Source of the DNA: Ailurus styani
Lineage: Eukaryota; Chordata; Mammalia; Carnivora; Ailuridae
NCBI GenBank assembly: GCA_002007465.1
Contig: LNAC01001219.1
Location: 31,785-95,784, forward strand
Length of the DNA stretch: 64,000 nt
Direction of reading: 5' to 3'
Below the pieces are notes generated by a model. That model made no database searches, had not been told where the DNA came from, and saw nothing but the letters and a program-made list of their open reading frames with translations. The position numbers and the translations under genes are program-made. How positions within the stretch are numbered: position 1 is the stretch's first letter; each line of letters begins with the position of its first letter. This document shows positions 22,140 to 34,840 of the stretch, one piece after another.

Positions 22140-22595
22140 TACCAAAACCGAAATAGGAAGAAATAGAAAATTTGAACAGAACCATAATCAGAAAAAAAAT
22201 TGAATCGGTAATCAAAAATCTCCCAACAGAGTCCAGGGCCAGATGGCTTCCCAGGGGAATTCTACCAGACATTTAAAGAAGAGTTAATACCTATTCTTAT
22301 AACACTGTTCTAAAATACAGAAAGGGAAGGGAAACTTCCAAACTCATTCTATGAGACCAGCATGACCTTGATTCCAAAACCAAAGACATCACTCAAGAGG
22401 AGAATTAAAGGCCAATATCCCTGATGAACATGGTTGCAAAAATTCTCACCAAGATAATAACAAATCAAAGAAAATAGTACCTTAAGAGAATTATTTACCA
22501 CAATCAAGTGGGATTTATTCCTGAGCTGCAGGGGTGGTTCAGTATTCACAAATCAATCAATGTGATACAACACATTAAAAAAAGAAAAGATAAGA
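22140..22595 (+). mobile_element. L1 ORF2 (reverse transcriptase region), sense fragment
   Basis: 'agggccagatggcttcccag' (the GPDGF-type finger motif of L1 RT), 'ggggaattctaccagacatt', 'gccaatatccctgatgaaca' and 'caagtgggatttattcctga'. Frame-broken. Confidence 0.9.
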
Positions 22596-23343
22596 TCCAA
22601 GGAGGTACTTCACTTAAAGAGGAAAGCTTTCAGCTTGATTTTCTAGTTTGAATATGCATTGGGCCCTGTGATGCAGTGAGGTATTGTGAACCCATGAAGG
22701 AAGATCAGGGGAAAGGATGGGGTAGGAATGTTATTCTCAACTGAAGTATATGTCTCTACTTTATTCCTGCTCTTTGCTCACAAGGAGCCTTTGGAAACTA
22801 GACCCTTCAAGACCTCCTAATATGAATCATAATCAAGCAGTTAGGGCCTTCAAGCTTTTCCTGTTCCTCCTCACTGTCATCTAATTACTATTGTCTTGGC
22901 CAATCCAGCTAGAAAATATTTTTAATTATTAGATTTCCTGGTATCGTGTTTCAGACATTTCTCCCAATATTCTTTAACATATTATCTTTAGTAGTGTTCA
23001 CATTTGTTAATTTACTGTGGCAAAACTGACCTCCTATTTGATTTTTTTTATCTCTTTGAAACTTATATGAGACATGATATCCCTGAAATAAAATCATTCT
23101 TTTCATAAAAGCTGCAAATATGGTGTAAATTGCTTAGGCCAACCAATGTGGAATACCTCAGCAACTGAGACAATATTTTAAAAGATTTATGTACATAGGC
23201 TCTTATTAATAAGGTACTAAAAATTAATAGCTCCAGAAGGCACATATGTGTCCTAGGTATGAAGTTATGAATCTAATATTTCATTTCATTAAATCATATC
23301 AGACATTCTGAACAAGGGAAACCATCATACACAGGTACACATT
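22596..23343. other. no gene seen
   Basis: Unique-looking AT-rich sequence. No recognised repeat or exon. Confidence 0.45.
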
Positions 23344-23359
23344 AAGAAACTTTACTATG

Positions 23360-23556
23360 GGGCGCCTGGGTGGCTCAGTGGGTTAAAGCCTCTGCTTTCG
23401 GCTCAGGTCATAATCTCAGGGTCCTGGGATCGAGGCCCGCATCGGGCTCCCAACTCAGTGGGGAGCCGGCTTCCCCCTCTCTCTCTCTGCCTGCCTCTCT
23501 GCCTCCTTGTGATCTCTCTCCCTCTGTGAAATAAATAAATAAAATCTTAAAAGAAA
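23360..23556 (+). mobile_element. CAN-SINE, sense, full length
   Basis: Complete head 'gcgcctgggtggctcagtgg', CT-rich middle, (AAAT)n and A-rich tail. Duplications aagaaactttactatg (23344) and aagaaattttactatg (23557), one mismatch. Confidence 0.96.
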
Positions 23557-23572
23557 AAGAAATTTTACTATG

Positions 23573-24205
23573 TGATCTAGTAGCTTGGAGCACCTGGTTG
23601 AATGAAATGATCTACTTCTCAAGGATGGCAACATCCTGGGGTGATTTGGCAGAAATCCTCCAGATTCCCATTTCCTGTGCAATACCTAATGGCAGTATTA
23701 ATGGCTGAATTCCTGGGTGACTAATTATGGATAAACAAATATCCTTCAGGGCAAAGCTACAATATTCTGAATTCCTAATTATTCAAACAACAGTAGCCAT
23801 TTCAGCACTTTATAGTACTTTAGACTGAATAAACCAATAACTTCACTGAGACAATCAGTTGGTGAGATAGTCAGTCAGGCACAGATTAGGAATCAGTACC
23901 AAGGAAGTTGGAGAAGGAAGACACTAAGTTTGCAAGTGACCCACATAGAGATTACTTGGAGGAAAATGAGGCTTAAGGAAGCAGAACCAAAAAAGCAATC
24001 TTCAAAAGAGAAAGGGGAATCATTGGAGGATTTAACTTCCACATTTTCTGCTATAGGGATTTAAAAATTCATATATACTGATTCTCCTAATTTAAAGTAA
24101 TTATAGCAAGGAATATTTTTTTAACAAACTGATTTTCTCTATTTGGCTATACATTAACATATGTATTTAAAATTAATAATTTGAAATGAGGTTTCTCTAA
24201 TTCTT
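23573..24205. other. no gene seen
   Basis: AT-rich unique sequence between a SINE and the start of the antisense L1. No convincing exon. Confidence 0.45.
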
Positions 24206-27200
24206 TTTTTTTTGGATCCCCAGGAAGGATTTATTATTTTTTTATTATGTTCAATTAGCCAATATATAATACACTATTAGTTTTTGAGGTAGTGCTAAAT
24301 GATTCATCAGGTGCATTTAACACCCAGTCCTAATCACTACACATACCCTCCTTAATACTCATCACCTGGTTACCCCCAACCTCCACCCCCCTCCACTCTG
24401 GAATGCTCAGTTTGGTTCCCAGAGTCAAAAGACACTCATGGTTCATCTCCCTCTCTGACTTCTCCCCCTTCAGTTTTCCATCCCTTGCCCTGTGGTCCTC
24501 TGCAGTATACCTTATGTTCCACACATGAGTGAAAAATATAATTATCTTTCTCTGCTTGCTTATTTCACTTAGCATAATCCCCTCCAGTTCCATTCATGCT
24601 GATGCAAATGTTGGTTATTCATCCTTTCTGAAGGCTGAGTAATATTCTATTGTATATATGGACCACATTTTCTTTATCCATTCATCTGTTGAAGGACATC
24701 TCACCTCCTTCCACAGTTTGGCTTTTGTGAACATTGCTCCTATGAAAACTGGGGAGGATGGGGCCCTTCTTTTCACTATGTCTGTATCTTTGGGGGTAAA
24801 TACACAGTAGTTCAAATAGAGCCTTAGCTCTATTTTTAACATCTGGAGGAACGTCCATACTGTTTTCCAGAGGGGCTGTACTAGCTTGCATTCCCACCAA
24901 CAGTGTAAGAGGGTTCCCATTTCTCATATCCTCACCACCATTTGTTGTTTCCTGCCTTGTTAATCTTTGCCATTCTAACTGGAGTAAGGTGGTATCTCAC
25001 TGTGGTTTTGATTTGACTTCCTTGATTGATAGTGATGTTGAACATTTTTTTGTGTATCTCTTAGCCAATTGTATGTCTTTTTGGAGAAGTATCTCTTCAT
25101 GTCTTCTGCCCATTTCTTGACTGCATTATTTGTTTTTTGAGTGTTGAGTTTGAGAAGTTCTTTATAGATCTTAGATACCAGCCCTTTATTTAAAATGTCA
25201 TTTGCAAATATCTTCTCCCACTCTGTAGGTTGCTATTTAGTTTTGTTGACTGTATCCTTTGTTGTGCAGAAGCTTTTTATCTTGATGAAGTCCCAAACGT
25301 TCATTTTTTGTTTTTGTTTCCCTTGCTTTTGGAGATGTGTCTTAAAAGAAGTTGCTATAGCCAATGTCAAAGAGGTTACTGCCTACATTCCCCTCTAGGA
25401 TTTTGATGTGTTCCTGTCTCACATTGAGGTCTTTCATCCATTTTGAGTTGCTTTTTGTGTATACTGTGACACTGATCCAGTATCATTCTTCTGCATGTGG
25501 CTGTCCAATTTTCCCAGCACCATTTATTTGACAGACTTTTTTCCATTGGATATTCATTCCTTCTTTGTCAAAGAATAGTTGACCATAGAGTTGAGGGCCC
25601 ATTTCTCAGCTTTCTATTTGGTTCCATTGATCTATGTGCCTGTTTTTGTGCCAACACCATGCTCTCTTGATGAACACAGTTTTGTACTATAGTGTTAAGT
25701 CAAGCATTGCCATACTCACAGCTTTGGTTTTCTTTTTCAACAATCTCCTGGGGATTCTGGATCCTTTCTGGTTCCAGGCAAATTTTAAGATTGTTTTTTC
25801 CAGATCTTTGAAAAATGTGAATCACATTTCGATATCAGTTGTATTGAATGTGTAGATTGCTCTGGGCAGCATAGACATTTTCACAATGTTTATTCTTCCA
25901 GTCCATGAGCATGGAATGTTTTTCCATCTCTTTGTGTCTTCCTCAGTTTCTTTCATAAGTGTTCTGTAGTTTCTACACTATAGATCATTTACCTCTTTTG
26001 TTAGGTTTGTTCCTAGGTATCTTATGATATTTAGGTGCTGTTGTAAATAGAATCGATCCTTCATTTCTCTTTCTTCAGTCACATTGTTAGTGTATAGAAG
26101 TGCAGCTGATTTCTGTGCATTGATTTTGCATCCTGCCACATTGCCGAATTGCTGTATGAGTTCTTGTAATTTGGGGGTGGAGTCTTTTGGATTTTCCACA
26201 TAAAGTATCTTGTCATCTGCAAAGAGAAAGAGTTTGACTTCTTCTTTGTTGAATTGAATGCCTTTTATTTCTTTTTGTTTTCTGATTGCTGAGGTTAGAA
26301 CTTCTAGTATGTGGAATAAAAGTGGAGAGGGTGGGCATTCCTATTGTGTTTCCTACCTTAAGAGAAAAGTTCTCAGTTTTTCCATATCGAGAATCATATT
26401 CACCCTGGTCTTTTCATAGATGGCTTTTACGATGTTGACGTTTGTTCCCTCAATCTCTAGCCTTAGAAGAGTTTTAATCAAGAAAGTATGCTGCACGTTG
26501 TCAAATGCTTTCTCTGTATCAGTTGAGAAGATCATATGGTTCTTGTCTCTTCTATTGTTAATATGATCTATCACATTGATTGATTTCTGAATGATGAACC
26601 ACACTTGCATCTCAGGAATAAATCCCACTTGGTCATGGTGAATAATCCTTTTAATGTATAGTTGAAGCCTATTGGGTAGGCTCTTTTTGAGTATTTTGGC
26701 ATCCATGTTCATCAGGGATATTGGTCTGTAATTCTCCTTTTTGATGGGGTCTTTGCCTGGTTTTGGGATCAGGGTAATGCTGGCCTCATAGAATAAGTTT
26801 GGAAGTTTTCCTTCCATTTCTATTTTTTGAAACAGTTTCAGTAGACAAGGTATTAATTCTTTATTTTTTTTAAAGATTTTATTTATTTATTTGACACACA
26901 CACAGAGAAATCACAAGTAGGCAGAGAGGCAGGCAGAGAGAGGGGAGGAAGCAGGCTCCCCGCCGAGCAGAGAGCCCAATGCGGGCCTCGATCCCAGGAC
27001 CCTGAGATCATGACCTGAGCCGAAAGCAGAGGCCTTAACCCACTGAGCCACCCAGGCGCCCAGTATTAATTCTTTAAATGTTTGGTAGAATTCCCCTTGG
27101 AAGCCATCCAGCCCTAGACTCTTTTTTTTGGGAGATTTTTGATTACTGTTTCAATTTCCTGCTGGTTTTTGGTCTGTTCATCTTATCTATTTCTTCTTGT

Positions 27201-28960
27201 TTCAGTCTTGGTAGTTATAAGTATCCAGAAATAAGTCCATTTTTTTCCACATTGCCTAATATTTTTCAGATAGATACTGGTAATAAGGTCTAATAATTGT
27301 CTCTATTTCCCTGGTGTTGGTCGTGATTTCTCCCCTTTCATTCATGATTTTATTAATTTGGGTCCTTTCTCTTTTCCTTTGGAGATGTCTGGCCAGAGGT
27401 TCATTGGTCTTATTAATTCTTTCAAAGAACCAGCTTCTAGTTTTGTTGATCTGTTCTACTGTTCCTCTAGTTTCTATTTCATTGATTTCTGCTCTAATCT
27501 TTATTATTTCTCTTCTCCTGCTGGGTTTAAGCTTTCTTTGCTGTTCTTTATCCAGGCCCTTTAGATGTAAGGTTAGTTTGTGCATTTGGGATTTTTCTAA
27601 ATTTTTGAGAAAGGCTTGGATGGCTATGTATTTTCCTCTTAGGACTGCCATTGCAATATCCCATAGGTTTTGAACCAATGTGTTTTCATTTTCACTGGTG
27701 TGCATGAATTGTTTAATTTCCTCTTTAATTCCCTGGTTGACTCATTCATTCCTTAGCAAGATGCTTTTTAACCTCCAAAGGTTTTTGTTCTTTCCAAGTT
27801 TTTCCTGTAGTTGAGTTCCATTTTCAAAGGATTGTGGTCTGAAAATAGGGAATCATCTCAATATTTTGGTATAGGTTGAGACCTGATTTGTGACCCAGTA
27901 TGTGATCTATTTTGGAGAAAGTTCCATGTGCACTCAAGAAGAGTAAGTATTCTGTTGTTTTAGGATGGAATGTTTTGTATATATGTACAAAGTCCATCTG
28001 GTCCAATGTGTCCTTCAAAGCTCTTGTTTCTCTTTTGATCTTCTTAGATGATCTGTGTATTGCTGTGAGTGGAGTGTTGAAGTTTCCTACTATTAATGTA
28101 TTAATATCGATATTATCTTATGTCCATTGAGAGTAACTATTGAAAAGTATGAATTAAGTGCCATTGTATTACCTGAAAAGTCCCTGTTTCTATAGATTGT
28201 TTCTGTTAATTTCTGCTCTATATCACTCCTGGGGTCTTTCTCCTTTTTTAGAACACTCCCTAATATTTCTTGCAGGACTGGCTTGGTGGTCACATATTCC
28301 CTCAGTCTGCCAGTCCTGGAAGCTCTTTATCTCTCCGTCTGTTCTGAATGAAAGCCTTGCTGGATAAAGTATTCTTGGCTGCATGTTCTTCTCATTTACT
28401 ATTCTGAATATGTCTTGCCATCCCTTTCTGGCTTGACAAATCTCTGTGGATATGTATGATGGTATTCTGATGTACCTCCCTTCATATATAAGAAACCTCT
28501 TCCCCCTAGTTGCTCTAAGGATGATTTCCTAGGCTCTAAGATTTGTAAGCTTCACTACTATATGTTGGGATGTTGATCTATTTTTATTGATTTTGGGAGG
28601 GGCCCTCCCTGCCTCTTGGATAGGAATGCTTGTTTCCTTTCCAATATAAGGGAAGTTCTCAGCTATGATTTGCTCGGATATACCTTTTAGTCCCCCCCCT
28701 CTCTCTCCACCCCCTAGGGATCCCAATATGTCTGACATTGGAACATTTCATGGTGTCATTGATCTCTCTTTATTTTCATGGGCTACTAGCTGCCTCTCCC
28801 TATCCTCCTCAGCTTCCTTCTTTTCTATCAGCTTATCTTCTAGATCACTAATTTGTTCTGCTTCATTTACCCTGGCTTTTAAAGTATACTGTTTAGACTG
28901 CCATGGTATTTCCTGATCTGCCTCAGTGGGAGGTGCGATGCTTCAACTGGAGATCTGGTG
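24206..28960 (-). mobile_element. near full-length L1, antisense, defective
   Basis: Reads right to left: ORF1 remnant (about 28960-28100), ORF2 endonuclease (about 28100-27700), reverse transcriptase (about 27300-25980), ORF2 tail and 3' UTR (to 24206). The reverse frame at 26353-26817 carries L1 RT blocks: [26 protein letters not shown] and D-T-E-K-A-F-D. The catalytic F-A-D-D is intact near 26205-26235, with surrounding frameshifts and stops. It lacks most of the 5' UTR. Split by a SINE at 26864. Confidence 0.92.
26864..27062 (-). mobile_element. CAN-SINE inserted in L1, antisense
   Basis: Full reverse SINE ending 'ctgagccacccaggcgccca'. Perfect duplication gtattaattcttta at 26850 and 27063. 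Same orientation as the host L1. Confidence 0.96.
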
Positions 28961-29124
28961 ACAACAGGTTAACCATGGAGTCCACACTTAAGGCAACACA
29001 AACACAAAATCTAAAGTGTGAAAAGAAAAAATATAACTCAATAGAAGTGCTAAAAACTAAAATGCAAGGAAAATCATAGAGAGAATTGATATAGCTGTTT
29101 GAGACAGTGTCTTAAATTTAAAAA

Positions 29125-29539
29125 GCAGAAGTAGTTACGCTAAGTGAAATAAGTCAATCAGAGAAACACAATTACCATATGGTTTCATTCATATGGGGAG
29201 CCTAAGGAGTAGTGCAGAGGCCAATAAGGGAAGAGATGGAAAACTGAATGGGAAGAAATCAGAGAGGGAGACAAACCATATGAGACTTCTGACCCAGGAA
29301 AGATAGTTGCAGAAAGGGAGGTGAGGGGGAATGGGATAAGTGGGTGATAGGCTTTAAAGAGGACACTTGATATGATGAGCACTGTTATATTCAGGTAATG
29401 AATCATCAAAATATCAAAAAAATAATGATGTACTATAACTTAGATAATTTAATTTTAATAAAAAAATGTATATGGAACTACTGAATTATTGAACACTACA
29501 ACAAAAGCTAATGATGTATGGTATGCCGGCTAACTGTAC

Positions 29540-29587
<48 letters not shown>

Positions 29588-29600
29588 ATATGCAATAAAA
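29125..29600 (+). mobile_element. L1 3' UTR, sense, with (AAT)n tail
   Basis: 'aagtgaaataagtcaatcag', 'gacaaaccatatgagacttc', 'gtgaatgatcatcaaaatat'-like 3' UTR, then 'aagctaatgatgtatggtat' and an (AAT)n run at 29539-29585. The repetition of two tail-like segments suggests two overlapping L1 3' ends. Confidence 0.82.
29539..29585. repeat. (AAT)n microsatellite
   Basis: Fifteen or so AAT units at an L1 3' tail. Confidence 0.95.
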
Positions 29601-30901
29601 AGGAGTTTCTTTATCAAGCAAGATCAAGACTTAAAGTGAAAGAGCTCCAGAAATGTCTTTATTTTTTTCTGGCCTTATTAAGATTAATGGGAGAAAAACC
29701 CACTCCCCTGCTCCAGTCAGCAGTGACCAAAGTCTCTAACTTGAGCAGCTCTGAATTATAGTAGGTTTACTTGGTGGAAATTCCTGATAATTTTAATGGA
29801 TTTTTTGTAGTAGAACTTGGGTATTACCTTTTGGCTTAGATTTTTCCTATGTAACTTTTTTTTTTTACACTGACCATGGAGTTAACAATTCAACCAGTAG
29901 TAAGAGAATTATGAGCAATTATTAAACTCACAGGCTGAGACATGTGAGAAACAGTACCTGGATATCCTGATATCTATGCAGTTGTAAGGCCATAAATTCC
30001 TTTAACTCCCTAAAATTCTCCAAAGCAAAGACTTTTTTTTTGTAGAGTTTGCTCTTCTGATGGTTTCTTGTTCATGCAAGACCATTAATCTAAAAAAGCA
30101 GTGTCCAAATAGCACAGTTTTTCAGTTCTCACCTACAAAGTGTTTTGTATCCACAACTTTTCAACTCTAAGTGACAGGAGAAGGTGGGTTGGGAATTTCT
30201 CTCACTAAGTCATGCAATTTCCCACCTGAGAGGGAGAACTATGTAGGTTTTTTTTCAGACATGGAAAAAAGTACATCAAGGCCAAAAATATCCATGATGC
30301 TGATAACAATGTGAGGAGATAAGAGTCAACAGGGCCAGTTGGGGGGTCTTCAATCCCACGATTTTATTCAATCCTGGGAACAAATCCAAGAAATCAAGAT
30401 TTATCTGGTAAATTCAGTTTATGATCCCTAGGATTTAGTGTGTTCTAAGGGGTTAAACTAAGTGCAGGTAATCCAAAAACATGAAAGGTGGTTAGTTCCT
30501 GAGTTCTTGCCCGGAAAAACTATTAGAAGTTCTAATATAATTCTGTGGACCGACATTTATTTAATGCATGGAATATCCTGGAGAAAGCAAACCTGATGAT
30601 TGTAAATACCAGCAGTTGCTTTTTGCATAGACAGGTTATAAATAGTTCTGGGGTTTGAGATGTAAAAGTAAGAATCAGCTACTCTCAACATCCGGGGGAG
30701 ATTTCCCATAAACTGGGAGATTAATTATGCTAGACTACAAAACATTGTAGAGTTACCAGATATACACATTCCTTACTCTAAACAAGGTGTAAATGTTGAC
30801 TCAGAAAGTTGGTGTGAGAATGTTACAGTTAAATTTCTACTATATGCTGTTATTTTGAAAATAATGATATACACAATAAAAGCAGGAAAAAAAGACAGCC
30901 A

Positions 30902-30904
<3 letters not shown>

Positions 30905-30939
<35 letters not shown>

Positions 30940-30959
30940 ATGTGCGCACACACACACAC
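30905..30959. repeat. (TG)n-(CA)n alternating purine-pyrimidine tract
   Basis: About 17 TG units run through 'catgtgcg' into 7-8 CA units without breaking pyrimidine-purine alternation for 55 bp. Its centre is near-palindromic. Confidence 0.95.
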
Positions 30960-31313
30960 CTTCATTCACACTCAAAACAGCATATAAATATTTGGATTAG
31001 ATACTATCTTTATGGTCATGTAAGGTCTTTATTACCATCATATTAAAGGAGAAGGGCAAAGTGCCGGTTAGAGTACACTCCCTGATATTCCACGTCATTA
31101 TGTCACTCTCACATTCCTATTCATTGCAGTACAAGGAGGAAGGCAACTGAATGCTGAGTGAAACTTGTAAGTAATGGGTTTCAGTATTTCAGAGGGGGTT
31201 CAAAAGGAGAAGATAGCTGTCCAGTGTTTCCTGAGAAACCAATATTTTTGGGTTGGTGATTAAGACAGGTAAGTGAAAAGAAATTTTTATGGTTGGGACA
31301 AAAGTCAGAGTTG

Positions 31314-31336
31314 GTGTGTGTGTGTGTGTGTGTGTC
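31314..31336. repeat. (TG)n microsatellite
   Basis: About 11 TG units in unique sequence. Confidence 0.9.
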
Positions 31337-32112
31337 TATGAAGGAGCTGAGAAATGTCACTAGGGACAGGAGAAAGGGTCTCAGTTTAATGTCTCTCACC
31401 CTCATGATCAGTCCATCTTTGTTCTAACTAGATCCTTTATCTAGTTAGAAGAAAATATGGATTCTTTTAAAATAAAAAGCTGTACTCCTTTCCAACCTTA
31501 GATACTGGGTGTTCATCTTACTTTCTCTGATTCTTACAAATTATGTAGCTTTATCCTGTTTATGCTAGACCATTCCATAGTCCTTAAATTTTTCCTTAGA
31601 ACCCTTATTTCTCCTATCCCTGCCTTTCCAGCAGAAACATTTGTTTTCTGTCAGATTAGAACACTTGGAGTCTCTTTCTTCCCTGTGCTACCTCCCCAAA
31701 CTAAATCATTCACCCAAAACCTATTCACGAATTCATTCAGGCAAATTAAGATCTTCTTTATATCTTCTAGCTTTTCATACCTCCTTCAGGAAAATGAGGG
31801 TGACAGAAGGCTTGTAATCAGGCAGGAGTACCTGCAGTCCCCTGAAATGGGCTGACAAATGGTGTTCTCTTTCTCAAAGTGCACACCTGACCCAGAACAG
31901 AAGCTCCTTCGGAACCCAACCTTGTACTTGATTTACAACCATAGGCTAAGCCCAGATGGCAATTTTGCCCTATATCCCTAGGAAATGATAGAGGTCAGCT
32001 TCCTGAGGAAAACTAACCTGGGTCATGATTTTTCTGTTTGCTTTCAGGAAAGAAGTAAAGAAAAACAGTTTTTTAAGTACACAGGAGTCATCTTTGGTCT
32101 CTGGGATTGCAT

Positions 32113-32221
32113 ATTTCACATCTTATATCATAATGATGAAATTGAAGATGATGTTAGCTACCCTTTTAATCGTGGTGCTATTTGTTTTTACTCAAGTCAC
32201 CTTTGAGGAGCCCATAGAAAA
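32113..32221 (+). CDS. candidate signal-peptide exon of an unknown secreted protein
   Basis: From ATG-ATG at about 32131 the frame reads M-M-K-L-K-M-M, a hydrophobic core L-A-T-L-L-I-V-V-L-F-V-F, a c-region T-Q-V-T-F and acidic E-E-P-I-E-N, then a strong donor 'ggtaagttt' at 32222 in phase 1. The whole open frame runs 32025-32234, and a possible acceptor 'ttctgtttgctttcag' lies at 32033-32048, so the exon may start at 32049. Phase-1 signal-peptide exons are common in small secreted and Ig proteins. No following exon is visible in the remaining 32 kb, which is nearly all L1. I do not recognise the protein; it could be a chance ORF. Confidence 0.35.
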
Positions 32222-32263
32222 TGGTAAGTTTTAAAATGATCGATGTTATAGAACTGGATATTT

Positions 32264-32322
32264 TGGGGATCATGACCTGAGCTGAAGGCAAATGCTTAAT
32301 CTACTGAGTCACCCAGGCACCA
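32264..32322 (-). mobile_element. CAN-SINE head fragment, antisense
   Basis: Only the tRNA-like head remains: 'ggatcatgacctgagctgaa' to 'gagtcacccaggcacca'. It sits at the edge of the L1 that follows. Confidence 0.85.
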
Positions 32323-33040
32323 CATGGACTGTCATGTTTTTATTTTCATTTGCTTCCATGTAGTTTTTAATATCTTCTTTGAATTCCTGGTCAACCCATT
32401 CATTCTTTCATAAGACGTTCTTTAACCTCCATGTATTTGTCCTCTTTCCAAATTTTTTCTTGTGGTTGACTTCGAGTTTCATAGCTTTGTGGTCTGAAAA
32501 TATGCATAGTATGATCTCAGTCTTTTTGTACTTGTTGATGACTGATTGGTGACCCAGAATCTGGTCTATTCTAGAGAATGTTCTATTTGCACTGAAAAAG
32601 AATATGTATTCTGCTGCTTTAAGGATGAAATGTCCTGAATATATTATATCTGTTAAGTCCATCTGGTCCAGTGTGTCATTCAATGCCATTGTTTCCTAGA
32701 TGATCTGTCCATTGATGTAAGTGGAGTGTTAAAGTCCCCTATTATTATTGTATTATTATCAATGAGTTTATGTTTGCTATTAATTGATTTATATATTGGG
32801 GGCATAAATATTTATAATTGTTGGGGGCATATTTACAGTTGTTAGATCTTCTTGATGGACAGACCCCTTATTATGGTATAGTGCCAATCCTCATCTTGTT
32901 ACAGTCTTTGGCTTAAAATCTAGTTTGTCTGATATAAGAATGACTACTCCAGCTTTTTGTGATCCCCTTATCATGAGACATTGCTCTCCATCCCCTCACT
33001 TTCAATCTGCAGATAAGTTTAGGTCTCAAGTAAGTGTCTT

Positions 33041-33245
33041 GTGGTGCCTGAGTGTCTCAGTCAGTTAAGATTCCAATTCTTGATTTCAGCTCAGATCATG
33101 ATCTCAGGGTCCTGGGATTGAACCCTGCATTGGACTCAATGCTCAGTGGCGAGTTTGTTGGAGGATTTCTCTCCCTCAACCTCTGCCCCTTCTTTCTTTC
33201 TTAAATAAATACATCTTTTAAAAATAAAAATAAATAAAATAAAAG
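33041..33245 (+). mobile_element. older CAN-SINE, sense
   Basis: Diverged head 'gtgcctgagtgtctcagtca', 'catgatctcagggtcctggg', and an A-rich tail with (AAAT) units. The head has '-cagttaag-' rather than the younger 'gtgggttaaag', so it is an older subfamily. Confidence 0.9.
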
Positions 33246-34321
33246 AGTCTGTTGTAGGCAGCGTATAGGTTTTTTTATCTGCTCTGATGTCCTTTGTCTT
33301 TTGATTGGAGCATTTATTCCACTTATATTCAGAATGATTATTGATAGATACGAATTTAAGTGACATTATATTACCTGTAAAATTGGTGTTTCTAGTGATG
33401 TTCTCTCTTCCTTTCTAGTCTTCACTGCTTTTGGTCTTTCTTTCCCACTTAAAGAGTCCCCTTTAATATTTCTTGCAGGGCTGTTTAGTGTTCATGAACT
33501 CCTTTTATTTTTGTTGGTCTGGGAAACACTTTATCTCTCCTTCTGAATGAAAGCCTTGATGGATAAAGAATTCTTGGCTGTGAATTTTTCCCATTCAACA
33601 TGTTGGGCCTCTTTTCTGGCCTACGTGGACAGACCTATTCCATGCCTGATTTGTTCTTCCTTGCAGGTTGAGGACTTTTTTCCCCGTGCTCCTTTCAGGT
33701 TTCCTTCCTTGTCTGTGTATTTTGTGAATTTGACTATGATAAGTCTTAGTGTGGGTTGGCTTTTGCTGAGTTTGATGGGAGTTCTCTGTGCCTCTTGGAT
33801 TTTGTTTCCCTCCCCACATTAGGGAACTTTTCCTCTATCATTTGCTCAAATAAACCTCCTGTCCCTTTTTCCCTCTCTTATTCTTCTGGGACTTATATGC
33901 TATGCATGTTATTACACTTTAAGGATTTGCTGATTTCCTTATGTCTATCTTCATGATTCCATACTTTTCTTTCGCTCTTCTTTTCAGCCTCATTATTTTC
34001 AATAATTTTATCATCTATACCAGTGATTTATTCCTGTGCTTCATCCGTCCTGTTGTCATTGCATTCAGTCAGTTTTGCATCTCAGTTATAACATTTTTAA
34101 TCTTGGCTTAACTAATTTTTCATTCTTTTATCTCTGAAGAAAGAGATTCTCTGGTTTCTTGTATGCTAACCCAGCTAGTATCCTTATGATTGATGGTTTA
34201 AATATTGTTTCAGGCATGTTACTTATATCAATTTTGATTAAATCCTTGGTCATTACTCCTTCCTGTTTTTTTTTTTCCTTTTGGGATGAATTCCTCCATC
34301 CTGTCAATTTGTCTAGGTCAC

Positions 34322-34388
<67 letters not shown>
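34322..34388. repeat. (GT)n microsatellite
   Basis: About 33 GT units with one interruption. It makes Cys-Val runs in two open frames (34159-34596 and 34286-34633) that are not genes. Confidence 0.97.
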
Positions 34389-34390
<2 letters not shown>

Positions 34391-34636
34391 GGAAAGCTTG
34401 TTATACTCCTGTTCCTAAGAGTAATGGCTATATTGAGAGGAGGTCCTATACTTTCTTGGGCTTCAGGAGGTGTTTCAGAGTGTGTAATCTGCTGTTGTGC
34501 TTTGACTATTCTTTCCCTCAGGCCAGTCCTCTACAGAATATCTCCTTTCCTGCTATGGAGACTGTTTGGACCTTTCCCAATGTGTTGCAAGTTTGAACTG
34601 GATGTGGTTGGGTCTCCTATTAAAGGAAGGTAGATC

Positions 34637-34840
34637 CTATGGTCCCTGGGTGGCTCAGTCAGTTAAGCATCTGCCTTTGTCTCAGGTCACGATCCCAGGG
34701 TCCTGGGATTGAGCCCCACATTGGGATTCTTGCTCAGTGTGGAGCCTGCTTCTCACTCTCCCTTTGTGCTCTCCCCTTTGCTCACTTGCTCTCCTGCCCT
34801 CTCTCTCTCGAGCAAATAGATAAAATTGTTTTTAAAAAAA
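34637..34840 (+). mobile_element. older CAN-SINE, sense
   Basis: 'tccctgggtggctcagtcag' head with 'ttaagcatctgcc', CT-rich middle and A-rich tail. Diverged duplication of about 16 bp (aggaaggtagatccta before, aggaagctagatacta after). It marks the ORF1-5' UTR border of the host L1. Confidence 0.9.

Larger units (their letters stand above)
29601..31984. other. mostly unique sequence, no gene proved
   Basis: The longest stretch without L1 or SINE sequence right of 24 kb. It contains a long TG/CA alternating tract (30905) and a short TG repeat (31314). The open frame at 31562-31855 (97 codons) has no recognisable domain. Confidence 0.5.

Noticed and set aside
23360..23440. tRNA-like sequences with A and B box resemblance
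   Set aside because: They are the heads of CAN-SINEs with duplications and poly-A tails, not functional tRNA genes.
26353..26817. 154-codon reverse-transcriptase frame
   Set aside because: Real L1 RT homology, but a fragment of a defective L1 rather than a host gene or retron; reported under the L1 element.
34159..34633. Two long + frames with Cys-Val runs
   Set aside because: Produced by the (GT)n microsatellite inside an antisense L1.
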